Part shown: one piece after another, positions 8,629 through 14,288 of the stretch | Layout: every line of letters starts with the position of its first letter | Position numbering within the stretch: the stretch's first letter is position 1 | Assembly (NCBI GenBank): GCA_023460315.1 | Contig: JAEWQO010000044.1 | Location: forward strand, 1-17,487 | From: Actinomycetes bacterium | Lineage (GTDB): Bacteria; Actinomycetota; Coriobacteriia; Coriobacteriales; Eggerthellaceae | Length of the DNA: 17,487 nucleotides | Direction of reading: 5' to 3' | Notes under the pieces: model-generated | Told to the model about the DNA's origin: nothing | What the model saw: the letters and a program-made list of their open reading frames with translations, nothing else | Database searches by the model: none | Translations under genes and position numbers: made by a program

Positions 8629-8808
8629 CTATCCAAGCAGCCGGTCGATGTCTTTCTGGGTGGCCTTCCTGGGCCCGCTCGACCCAAAGGCGAGGTCGGT
8701 GTAGGCGATAAACTGGCCCATGTTCATGCGCCTGATCTCATCGATCGAGAATCCGAGCCGCTTAAGGGATAAGACGTTTCGAAACGCGCCCCAGCCATCG
8801 TCCGAACC
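8629..8808 (-). CDS. Tail assembly chaperone, downstream frame (gpT-like extension made by +1 frameshift)
   Basis: An open frame +1 relative to the preceding gene, overlapping its last 47 bases and ending at TAG 8631-8629, just before the tape measure. From the proposed slip it reads GSDDGWGAFRN, then LKRLGFSIDEIRRMNMGQF, and ends DIDRLLG, 59 codons in all. This short, helical, acidic-to-mixed sequence right before a tape measure is what the T part of a G/GT pair looks like. The frame has no good start of its own near its beginning. ATGs at about 8727 and 8721 could give only a 30-residue peptide with no clear ribosome site. The first in-frame stop upstream is a TAG at about 8857, so the shift must occur between there and 8762. 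The fusion with the upstream frame would be about 166 aa. The reading is an inference from layout and frame. Confidence 0.72.
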   Translation of the reverse strand, partial: GSDDGWGAFRNVLSLKRLGFSIDEIRRMNMGQFIAYTDLAFGSSGPRKATQKDIDRLLG

Positions 8809-9130
8809 TTTTCCGGGCTTTCCCGGCCTTGCGCTGACAAAACAGCTCCGCAGCTATGGCGGAGTCGATCACCCCGATCGGCGAGTCCCCTCTGAGGGAG
8901 AATTCGCTGAATCCCTTGAGCCAGTCCGTATAGGCCGGCACCGCAGGGTCGTGGGTCTTTGCCATCGCCCATGCGATTCGGAGATAGTCCTCTGTCTCAG
9001 GGATATCTTTCTGATACGTGGCCACGAGAAACGCAGCGAGGTCACCCCCGAACCCCTCGCGGAACACGAGGAACGTGTAGGGTGACCCCTGCATCTCGAC
9101 TTCGCGGCCCCAGATGACCGCTCGCCTCAT
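8762..9130 (-). CDS. Tail assembly chaperone, upstream frame (gpG-like)
   Basis: A 122-aa protein whose ATG shares a base with the stop of the major tail gene (TAATG), so translation is probably coupled. It opens MRRAVIWGREVEMQGSPYTF, matching the common pattern of these chaperones: a short beta strand, then a segment with PYTF followed by a helix (FREGFGGDLAAFL). The middle has ETEDYLRIAWAMAKTHD. The last 15 residues (KRFGRWLGRVSKRLIP region) are strongly basic and probably just the unshifted reading of the overlap. In other siphophages G and GT bind the tape measure and tail-tube subunits during tail assembly and are absent from the virion. Position between major tail protein and tape measure is the standard one. 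Confidence 0.85.
   Translation of the reverse strand: MRRAVIWGREVEMQGSPYTFLVFREGFGGDLAAFLVATYQKDIPETEDYLRIAWAMAKTHDPAVPAYTDWLKGFSEFSLRGDSPIGVIDSAIAAELFCQRKAGKARKRFGRWLGRVSKRLIP
8807..8814 (-). other. Candidate +1 ribosomal frameshift site
   Basis: In the upstream frame the codons are CGG AAA AGG. A lysine tRNA on AAA (8812-8810) can move one base forward and re-pair perfectly with AAA (8811-8809), because there are four A's in a row. The next codon then becomes GGT and the downstream frame opens. AGG, an often poorly decoded arginine codon, would sit in the A site and could favour the pause. A second candidate is CCT-TAA at 8767-8762, where slipping by one base yields the same total length (about 166 aa). 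A GGGAAAG string at about 8825-8819 matches the lambda slippery heptamer but is in the wrong register for a -1 shift here. Confidence 0.5.
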
Positions 9131-9708
9131 TACGCGGCCGTCGCGTTGGGCTCGATGACTTCCGTGAAGAACTTGTCATAGACGGCCTGGTTTGCGGTCG
9201 TCGGCGGGATGGAGAGCTTCGTGATGTTCTTCCCTCCGATCGATTTCGGGATCATGGTGATGGGAAGGGTTTCCGTTGACACGTCGGTAGAGTCCTCGGT
9301 TGTTGCGTTCTCGGTCTCCGGACGTGAGGAAGAGCAGTTGTAGAAAGCGTTGCGGCGGTTCTTAACGTCGCCCTTGACCTCGAACAGCAGCGCATAGGGT
9401 TTGGGAACCAGGTCGGCGTCCTCGACGAACGCTCCGTTGGAGTCGATGAAGCCCAGCCCCATGATCACCTTCGCCGAGTCGGGGATCAGGGCCATCTCGA
9501 GGTCACCCGTGTAACCGGCGTTCGTGATTGCTGTGTAGTACGGGATGTTGTCCGCGTAGAAGACGCTGGAATCCCCCTCAGGGGACGTTGACAGGTTGAC
9601 GGCTCCGGGAATTTTGACGGGAGCGTCATACGTGCCGTCGTCCTTGAGCGCGGCAATGTGCACGTTCTGGAGTCCGAACTGGACCTTGTTATCAGTTTCA
9701 GTAGGCAT
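9130..9708 (-). CDS. Major tail protein (tail tube subunit)
   Basis: A 192-aa protein with strong ribosome site AGGAGGG four bases before ATG 9708. It resembles the phi13-type major tail protein family: FGLQNVHIAAL (11-21), the pattern SPEGDSSVFYADNIPYY (42-58), YTGDLEMALIPD (66-77), and YALLFEVKGDVKNRR (105-119). These are the typical signature blocks of the tube-forming beta-sandwich. The C-terminal part (TLPITMIPKS) is also typical, and the length is usual for the family. Many copies are needed per virion. It follows a terminator-like hairpin directly upstream and precedes the tail chaperone, which is its standard place. Confidence 0.92.
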   Translation of the reverse strand: MPTETDNKVQFGLQNVHIAALKDDGTYDAPVKIPGAVNLSTSPEGDSSVFYADNIPYYTAITNAGYTGDLEMALIPDSAKVIMGLGFIDSNGAFVEDADLVPKPYALLFEVKGDVKNRRNAFYNCSSSRPETENATTEDSTDVSTETLPITMIPKSIGGKNITKLSIPPTTANQAVYDKFFTEVIEPNATAA

Positions 9709-9712
9709 ATGC

Positions 9713-9718
9713 CCTCCT
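9713..9718 (-). promoter_or_regulatory. Ribosome binding site of major tail gene, abutting a U-tract
   Basis: AGGAGG lies four bases before ATG 9708. It directly follows the U-rich tail of the hairpin at 9728-9743, so the 5' edge of this site is the end of the terminator-like structure. Confidence 0.8.
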
Positions 9719-9743
9719 AAAAAGAAAAGGGCCCGAAGGCCCT
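9719..9743 (-). terminator. Terminator-like hairpin with U-tract before the major tail gene
   Basis: On the minus strand AGGGCC-TTCG-GGCCCT forms a six-pair GC stem with a stable UUCG-type loop, followed by TTTTCTTTTT. It begins inside the stop codon of the tail terminator gene (stop 9744-9742) and ends where the major tail ribosome site starts. It has every feature of a rho-independent terminator, yet it lies inside the apparent late operon. It may be leaky or antiterminated, or act as an mRNA processing or stabilising element. Confidence 0.8.
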
Positions 9744-10068
9744 ATCCGATTGTCTTGACGATGAATATCGTCTGTATGAAGCTCTTTGGCGTGTCGAACG
9801 TATACTCTCGCTTCTCGTATTTGAGCCCCGCTTCCTTGAGCGCCTGCTGGATCGACATCTCGTGAGCGTCGTCCTTGCTCTCGGCGTAGAGTTCTATCTG
9901 CCACGTCTCCCGAGTGAGGTAGTTCATGTTGTCGGCCATGAGGTCGTTCGAGTAGCTGAACCGATAAACCACGTACGGCATTGGCTCTTCGCCGCCGGCC
10001 TTCCATCCCCTGTAGACCGTGGGTAGTCCGGCAGCTTTCGCCACGGCGTAAATCTCCCGCCTATCCAT
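9742..10068 (-). CDS. Putative tail terminator / tail completion protein
   Basis: A 108-aa protein that overlaps the upstream gp10-like gene by 8 bases. It starts MDRREIYAVAKAAGLPTVYRGW, continues PYVVYRF (31-37) and WQIELYAESKDD (76-87 region), and ends FIQTIFIVKTIG. The alternation of a helix, a PYVVYRF strand, an ELYAESKDD turn, and a final hydrophobic strand matches the small proteins that cap the tail tube in HK97-like phages (lambda gpU type). No strong ribosome site precedes the ATG, so coupling to the upstream gene is likely. Order (after gp10-like, before major tail protein) supports the call. Confidence 0.75.
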   Translation of the reverse strand: MDRREIYAVAKAAGLPTVYRGWKAGGEEPMPYVVYRFSYSNDLMADNMNYLTRETWQIELYAESKDDAHEMSIQQALKEAGLKYEKREYTFDTPKSFIQTIFIVKTIG

Positions 10069-10432
10069 GGGACAACCCGTTCAGGAGGACGCCTTGCGCG
10101 TTATCGGCCGCTGGGGCGATATGGGGATGATGGTTTGCGGGCTGAGGGCCCGCATGCCCGAACTCAAGCAGATGCGTGAGGCTCGGCTTGGCCGCATTGA
10201 AGACGCGGACGTAATAACCGCCGAACTCGTCGAACTGGGTTTTCATCCGCCATCCGGCTGCATAGTCGCCGCTGAGGCTTGGCGAGGTCTCCTTGAGCTC
10301 GCTGACGCACTCACGGCCTGCGGCAGAGACCGCCTTCTTGTTTTCAATGCTCGTCTGCGCGAAGAAGTCGTCGAGAATGCCATCGAAGGCTGCTCCAAAC
10401 CCCGACGCGTCGACCTTGATGCCCTTTGACAT
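10061..10432 (-). CDS. HK97 gp10-like neck / tail completion protein
   Basis: A 123-aa protein whose ATG shares a base with the stop of the previous gene (TGATG). Diagnostic features of the gp10 family are the GFGAAFDGILDDF start, the segment SGDYAAGWRMKTQF (54-67), and above all LTHLLEFGH (85-93) near the C-terminus. A His-rich tail follows (HHPHIAP, 101-107). The family acts at the head-tail interface, in the last steps of connector assembly. Length matches the family, and neighbours on both sides are connector genes. Confidence 0.88.
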   Translation of the reverse strand: MSKGIKVDASGFGAAFDGILDDFFAQTSIENKKAVSAAGRECVSELKETSPSLSGDYAAGWRMKTQFDEFGGYYVRVFNAAKPSLTHLLEFGHAGPQPANHHPHIAPAADNAQGVLLNGLSHG

Positions 10433-10764
10433 CAGCGCACCTCCTTCGCGCGGATGATCGCCTGTTCGTTCCTCGAGTTCACGTTGTCGACCGAAACGAT
10501 GTCAAGACGCTTCCCGCGCCACCTGACGTAGTTTTTTTTCTGGTCGATGCCGTCGAGGATGGGGTGATACCGGGCGAACAGCTTCACGGTCGACTCGTTT
10601 CCGAGCGCAGCAGCTTCCCAGAACTCCTTCGAGGAGAGGTTTGACACTCGCGCGAATCCCGAGTACACGGTGCTCTCTACAGCGTGCTGGTCGCCGTATT
10701 CGTCTATCTCGAAGCCGTCCTCCACGATGGAAAACGGCTCCCTGTAGTCACTGGACGGCTGCAT
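10432..10764 (-). CDS. Head closure / head-tail joining protein (SPP1 gp16-like)
   Basis: A 110-aa protein starting at ATG 10764 with site GGCGGAGACG. It overlaps the gp6-like gene by 17 bases. Beta-rich and small, it has the family's usual closing block YVRWRGKRLDIVSVDNV (79-95) followed by RNEQAIIRAKEV. The segment STVYSGFARVSNLSSKEFWE (31-50) fits the first strand and loop. In SPP1-type phages such proteins plug the portal channel after packaging and bind the tail. The coding strand contains a run of eight A's (10532-10539) in codons Q75-K-K-N78; the frame is intact here. Confidence 0.83.
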   Translation of the reverse strand: MQPSSDYREPFSIVEDGFEIDEYGDQHAVESTVYSGFARVSNLSSKEFWEAAALGNESTVKLFARYHPILDGIDQKKNYVRWRGKRLDIVSVDNVNSRNEQAIIRAKEVR

Positions 10765-11071
10765 TTTCGTCTCCGCCTATGATGTTGTGGTCGTGGAGCG
10801 ATAGGATCGTCTCGACCGTCTGATTGAGATTCGACTTGTCGACGTACCTCGTTCGGTTGTCATACATGTCCCCTACCAGAACCAGGACAGCGATTGCCAG
10901 CTCGTCCTGGCTGTCGACGTATTCGGAATCGATGCTGCAGTATCTGCAGACAAAGGAGATCGCCGCCTGTTGGAGCGCGGTGATATATTCCCTGTCGGCG
11001 GCAGTGACATACTCAGGCACCAGGTGCAGGTGATTCAGCACCACGCTTTCTGGCAACTCGCTTGCCTTCAT
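10748..11071 (-). CDS. Head-tail connector protein (gp6-like)
   Basis: A 107-aa mostly helical protein with a near-ideal ribosome site (AAGGAGGTGCGGG) before ATG 11071. The body ALQQAAISFVCRYCSID (32-48) then DELAIAVLVLVGDMYDNRT (56-74) is the two-helix signature of phage gp6-like connectors, ending with LNQTVETILSLHD. In HK97 the gp6 ring docks onto the portal. The ATG lies inside the 3' end of the overlapping 62-aa gene, so the two overlap by 59 bases in different frames. Two close Cys residues (C42, C45) are visible, with no evidence that they bind metal. Confidence 0.88.
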   Translation of the reverse strand: MKASELPESVVLNHLHLVPEYVTAADREYITALQQAAISFVCRYCSIDSEYVDSQDELAIAVLVLVGDMYDNRTRYVDKSNLNQTVETILSLHDHNIIGGDENAAVQ

Positions 11072-11201
11072 CCCGCACCTCCTTGACTGGATATCCCTGG
11101 TCGATCATTAGCTTGCCTGACTTCGCGTCGGTGTCGAAGGTATCCCCCAATCCATGGGAGCCGAGGACCCCCGAGAACGAGCACGTTGCCCGGAGCCTCA
11201 T
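11013..11201 (-). CDS. Small hypothetical head/connector protein (62 aa)
   Basis: A 62-aa frame that starts at ATG 11201, two bases after the capsid stop (TAA-GA-ATG), so it is probably coupled to capsid translation. It opens MRLRATCSFSGVLGSHGLGDTF and continues IDQGYPVKEVRDEGKRV. Small proteins of this look (basic start, GxGD turn, then an [IL]..GY.[VE] strand) are often found between capsid and gp6-like genes in siphophages, but I cannot name the family. The last about 20 residues (KRVARKRGAESPAPGA) are basic and overlap the next gene's start. The real functional end may lie before this overlap. The ribosome site is weak. Confidence 0.6.
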   Translation of the reverse strand: MRLRATCSFSGVLGSHGLGDTFDTDAKSGKLMIDQGYPVKEVRDEGKRVARKRGAESPAPGA

Positions 11202-11203
11202 TC

Positions 11204-12349
11204 TTAGGCACCGGCCTTCATCTTGAGTTGGGCGATGGCCTGCTCGACCTGCACCTTGGCGTCGACCTCAAGCCAACCGACAGCGCCGATCGCGTGCTGC
11301 GTCGCGTAGACTTCCTGCAGCACCTGGATGGTCGGGTCCTCGGCGAACTTGCACGCGAGCCCGGAGAAGTCGCCATAGAAGATCGCCGTCTTGCCCGCCT
11401 CGAGGCCCGCCATGTTGTCGGACGTGTACACAGGCTTGCCGAGCAGCACCTTGCCGAACGGCGCGGTGATGTCGTCCTGCAGAAGGTACCGGTTGTTGCC
11501 GTCCTTGAGTTTGCGGATCGCCGCACGGGTCTTGCGGTTCATGACCCACATAGCCCCCGCCTGGTAGAAGTCGATGACTTCCTCCTGAAGGTCGATGAGC
11601 TCGTCTGCCGTGACGGCGGTCGTAGCTGCGGCGGTGACGGTCTGCTTCACGCCTGACAGTCCCGTAATCTTGTTTTCGGTTCCGAGCAGGAACTCGCGTT
11701 CGAGCCAACGGGCGATCTTCATGGACATGTCGTCGACGACGAAGGCGACGAGATCGACGTCGCTGTTGTTCATGAGGGAGCGGCTCACTTTCGTCAGAGC
11801 ACCGGCGAGAAACCCAGTCAGGCTTATCTTCTCGAATTTTCCGACGTTTGCCTCGAGCGTCGCGAACTCGTCCTCGTAGGCGACGGTGATCGCGCTCGTG
11901 TCCTCGTCGTAGTACGGCAGGTCGAGGACGCCTTTCACCGTGTAGTGCGTCGAAGAGTTGACGATCGGCGAGACCTCGTAGACCTTCTTGATTATGCGGT
12001 TGGCGATGGTCTTGGGGATGATCGCCCCGTTGTCTGCCGGAACCAGGTTCGAGTCGGCGCGGGTCTCGACTCTCCCACGCAGATAAGCGGCGAAAGCACG
12101 GACTTCTCCGTCCTCGGCGGGTTCGTCCGTCCCGTTCGCTCCGCCCTCCGGCACCTCGAGCCTCTCGCGGGTCTCCTTGACTTTCTCGATGGTCGCGTCG
12201 AGAGCACGAACCTCACCCTCGAGAGCCTTGAAGGAGGCGTCCTCGTCCTCCGTGAGGGCGCGGACTTCCTTGACGGCCGCATTTGTGAGGTCGTTCATCT
12301 CGTCGATCTTGGCATTGCGCTTCTCCAGAAGCGCCTTGAGCTTTTCCAC
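11204..12349 (-). CDS. Major capsid protein (HK97 fold) with N-terminal scaffold-like region
   Basis: I place the start at GTG 12349, preceded by AGGAGG with six bases of spacing, giving 381 aa. An in-frame ATG at 12376 lies at the end of the U-tract of a hairpin and has no ribosome site. Residues 1-65 are a charged coiled coil (KLKALLEKRNAKIDEMND and onward), followed by a Gly/Glu linker (68-82): the delta-type scaffold domain removed by the protease in HK97-like phages. The mature part probably begins near residues 85-100, before LVPADNGAIIPKTIANRII (102-120). Typical capsid blocks follow, including YDEDTSAITVAYEDEFATLE, SRSLMNNSDVDLVAFV, and AMWVMNRKTRAAIRKLKDG. It forms the icosahedral shell. 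The cleavage site is an estimate. Confidence 0.93.
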   Translation of the reverse strand: MEKLKALLEKRNAKIDEMNDLTNAAVKEVRALTEDEDASFKALEGEVRALDATIEKVKETRERLEVPEGGANGTDEPAEDGEVRAFAAYLRGRVETRADSNLVPADNGAIIPKTIANRIIKKVYEVSPIVNSSTHYTVKGVLDLPYYDEDTSAITVAYEDEFATLEANVGKFEKISLTGFLAGALTKVSRSLMNNSDVDLVAFVVDDMSMKIARWLEREFLLGTENKITGLSGVKQTVTAAATTAVTADELIDLQEEVIDFYQAGAMWVMNRKTRAAIRKLKDGNNRYLLQDDITAPFGKVLLGKPVYTSDNMAGLEAGKTAIFYGDFSGLACKFAEDPTIQVLQEVYATQHAIGAVGWLEVDAKVQVEQAIAQLKMKAGA

Positions 12350-12355
12350 GTGTTG

Positions 12356-12361
12356 CCTCCT
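12356..12361 (-). promoter_or_regulatory. Ribosome binding site deciding the capsid GTG start
   Basis: AGGAGG lies six bases before GTG 12349. No site precedes the alternative ATG at 12376, so this site decides the start. Confidence 0.82.
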
Positions 12362-12377
12362 GTTTGTTTTTGGCATG

Positions 12378-12398
12378 AAAAAAGCGCCCTCGGGCGCT
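12378..12398 (-). terminator. Terminator-like hairpin with U-tract before the major capsid gene
   Basis: On the minus strand AGCGCC-CGAG-GGCGCT, a six-pair GC stem, is followed by six U's. It lies about 28 bases after the protease stop and 29 before the capsid GTG. It would normally stop transcription, yet the capsid gene follows at once with no room for a promoter between. A TACAAT box at about 12411-12416 upstream of the hairpin has only a poor -35 partner, so I do not call a promoter. Confidence 0.8.
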
Positions 12399-12426
12399 CG
12401 TCTCATCATTTGATTGTATTGACGTC

Positions 12427-13017
12427 TCAGCTTTGCCGAAGCTCGTCGATCACTGACGTGTAGGGCGAGTAATCGATCTGCTCCCGCTCCTCGCACTCGA
12501 CCAGATCGACGTCCTGCATCTCCATCGTCCGGTACTCGACGGCATCGTCCTCTCCCTCTGCGTCGCGCGTGTAGACGCTTGTCGCGGCATAGGCCGGTAT
12601 CTTCCGCGAGTCGATGAGCGACACCTCGAATAGATCCATGTCCTCGACAATGCGATGGCGCATTCCGTCCTTGTCCTCAAAGCGTTCCTTGATCGGCCGG
12701 AACCCAAAGCTCCACCCGCGCAGCTCGTGGTTACGCGCCTTGTCGATGGTTTCGGCATCTGTCACCTTTGATTGAGCGTAGAGGCCGACAGCATCCTCTC
12801 TAAGCTCCAGATTCTCGCCTTCGTTTCCAAGCACGCGGCCACTGTCGTGGTTGAGCAGCATTTTGCGCGTCCCTCGGGTGAGGGCCCGTGCAAAAGCGCC
12901 CGGCTGGATCGTCTCGGTGAAGTATCCGTCCTTGTCACGGAGCGGACGGGACTCGCGTCCGACCGCGTTCACATACCCATCGATCTCGGCGGAGTCATTC
13001 CTCAGCGTTACCTTCAT
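12427..13017 (-). CDS. Prohead maturation protease (HK97 family serine protease)
   Basis: The start at ATG 13017 is chosen because GGGAGGTG lies six bases before it; this gives 196 aa and a 23-base overlap with the portal gene. A longer frame from 13059 lacks such a site. It opens MKVTLRNDSAEIDGYVNAVG, typical for the family. Likely catalytic residues are His57 in MLLNHDSGRVLGN (53-65), Ser103 in GWSFGFRP, and Glu131 in DLFEVSLIDSRKIPAYAAT, a classic family block. The enzyme cuts the N-terminal scaffold from the capsid protein and then itself leaves the head. The C-terminus (155-196) is acidic and probably flexible. Position between portal and capsid is the standard one. Confidence 0.93.
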   Translation of the reverse strand: MKVTLRNDSAEIDGYVNAVGRESRPLRDKDGYFTETIQPGAFARALTRGTRKMLLNHDSGRVLGNEGENLELREDAVGLYAQSKVTDAETIDKARNHELRGWSFGFRPIKERFEDKDGMRHRIVEDMDLFEVSLIDSRKIPAYAATSVYTRDAEGEDDAVEYRTMEMQDVDLVECEEREQIDYSPYTSVIDELRQS

Positions 13018-14275
13018 CCTGTTCACCTCCCTCAGGCGGTTGGATCGGATAGCTTTCAACAGCAGACAGGTTGTCTAGGTCGATTACCCTGCCCATGTTC
13101 GGAACGATGATCTTGTTGGATGACGTGTCGAATAGCACGTCCTGGAGCCCTAGGCTGATGTAGTCAAGGCCGAGCGGTGGCAGGTTCTCGCGCCGGCGGA
13201 CCTCGTCAGGCTTCATGAAGCCGTTCTTTTTCGCGACAGCCCATGATTCCCAGCGTTCCTTCATGTCCGCCTTTGTAAGCTCAGTGAGGTCGAAGTCAAA
13301 GAAGCATGTTGTCTTCTCCTCCTCAAGGAGCAGCGACCGGTCGAGGGCGGCCTTGAAGTCGGCTAGAAGAGGGATGATGCAGTACCTGACATAATTGTCG
13401 CGATCGTTTTTCGAGGCGTTGTCGGTCCCTCCGCCACGGACGATGGACGGAGGCATTTTGAATATTCCGCAGATGTCGGCGCTGTTGGTCTTCTTGTTCT
13501 CATTGAGTTGCATCTCGGTTGACGTGGTGGCCGCTTCCTGGAACGTCACCCCGTCATTCAGGACGATCATGCTCTCGTCGGCATTGCCGTAGAACTTGCG
13601 CCACGCTTTGCGCAATGCAGCGAGCGCCTGACTGCCGAGCTTCCTCGTCGACTGGAGGAAGCCGCGCTTGTTGCCGTCTCTCGAAACGAGTGATTGCTCG
13701 TATCTCATCGTCGTGTACGCGACGGCAAGCGCCTCCTGGTTCGCGCTCACGAGGCTTCGGCCAAACCGCCCGTCTCTGGTTGCGTGCAGGATGCGCACGA
13801 ACTGCCAGGGAAAGTAGGTCCTCCCCTGGACGAGAATGCCGGCCTCCTTGAATATGGGATCGTAGTTCGACCCGATTAGAGGCTGGACCGAGCCACAGTC
13901 GACATAGTGGAGGCTTTGAACCTCGTTCCTCTGCCGGTTCACGAAGATGTTGCCGCCGACGGACGAGCAATAGTAGTCCTCCACCACAGCGCGTTTCATC
14001 TCGGGACCAGTCAGGGTGTCCCCCGTGTCTCCGTTGAGCAGGCTCACGCGCCTGTCCCCTTCCACTTCGTATACCCTCTCGCCATCACGCCGATACAGCT
14101 TTACCGGCAAAGCCGCCACTGTTCCGGATATCGTGTCTATGCAAGACGAGAAAGCTGGGATCGCCATTGCCTCATTCTTGGTTACTGTGACGGTCCTGAC
14201 GACAGACCCCGCCGTGAGTTCGTCCTCCGTTGGCTCTTCCTCAGCGGCGCGTGCGTTAAACCCGAAAAGTCCCAT
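12995..14275 (-). CDS. Portal protein (HK97 family)
   Basis: A 426-aa protein with a consensus ribosome site (AAGGAGGTG) before ATG 14275. Family features are AIPAFSSCIDTISGTVAALPVKLYRR (about 38-63), GNIFVNRQRNEVQSLHYVD, the clip/stem region with LVSRDGNKRGFLQ and MIVLNDGVTFQEA, and FKMPPSIVRGGGTDNASK. The segment NGFMKPDEVRRRENLPPL follows near residue 355. The C-terminus is acidic and disordered (PPEGGEQDEGNAEE). The dodecameric portal forms the DNA channel, binds the terminase during packaging, and later binds gp6-like connectors. It follows TerL and precedes the protease in the usual order. Confidence 0.94.
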   Translation of the reverse strand: MGLFGFNARAAEEEPTEDELTAGSVVRTVTVTKNEAMAIPAFSSCIDTISGTVAALPVKLYRRDGERVYEVEGDRRVSLLNGDTGDTLTGPEMKRAVVEDYYCSSVGGNIFVNRQRNEVQSLHYVDCGSVQPLIGSNYDPIFKEAGILVQGRTYFPWQFVRILHATRDGRFGRSLVSANQEALAVAYTTMRYEQSLVSRDGNKRGFLQSTRKLGSQALAALRKAWRKFYGNADESMIVLNDGVTFQEAATTSTEMQLNENKKTNSADICGIFKMPPSIVRGGGTDNASKNDRDNYVRYCIIPLLADFKAALDRSLLLEEEKTTCFFDFDLTELTKADMKERWESWAVAKKNGFMKPDEVRRRENLPPLGLDYISLGLQDVLFDTSSNKIIVPNMGRVIDLDNLSAVESYPIQPPEGGEQDEGNAEE

Positions 14276-14279
14276 GTCT

Positions 14280-14288
14280 CACCTCCTT
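14280..14288 (-). promoter_or_regulatory. Ribosome binding site of portal gene
   Basis: AAGGAGGTG overlaps the stop codon of the terminase large subunit (TTAAGG), with four bases to ATG 14275, an arrangement for coupled, strong translation. Confidence 0.8.

Noticed and set aside
12350..12496. Longer starts for the capsid gene (ATG 12376 or further upstream)
   Set aside because: ATG 12376 lies at the U-tract of a hairpin without a ribosome site, and further upstream the frame overlaps the protease gene; GTG 12349 has AGGAGG at ideal spacing.
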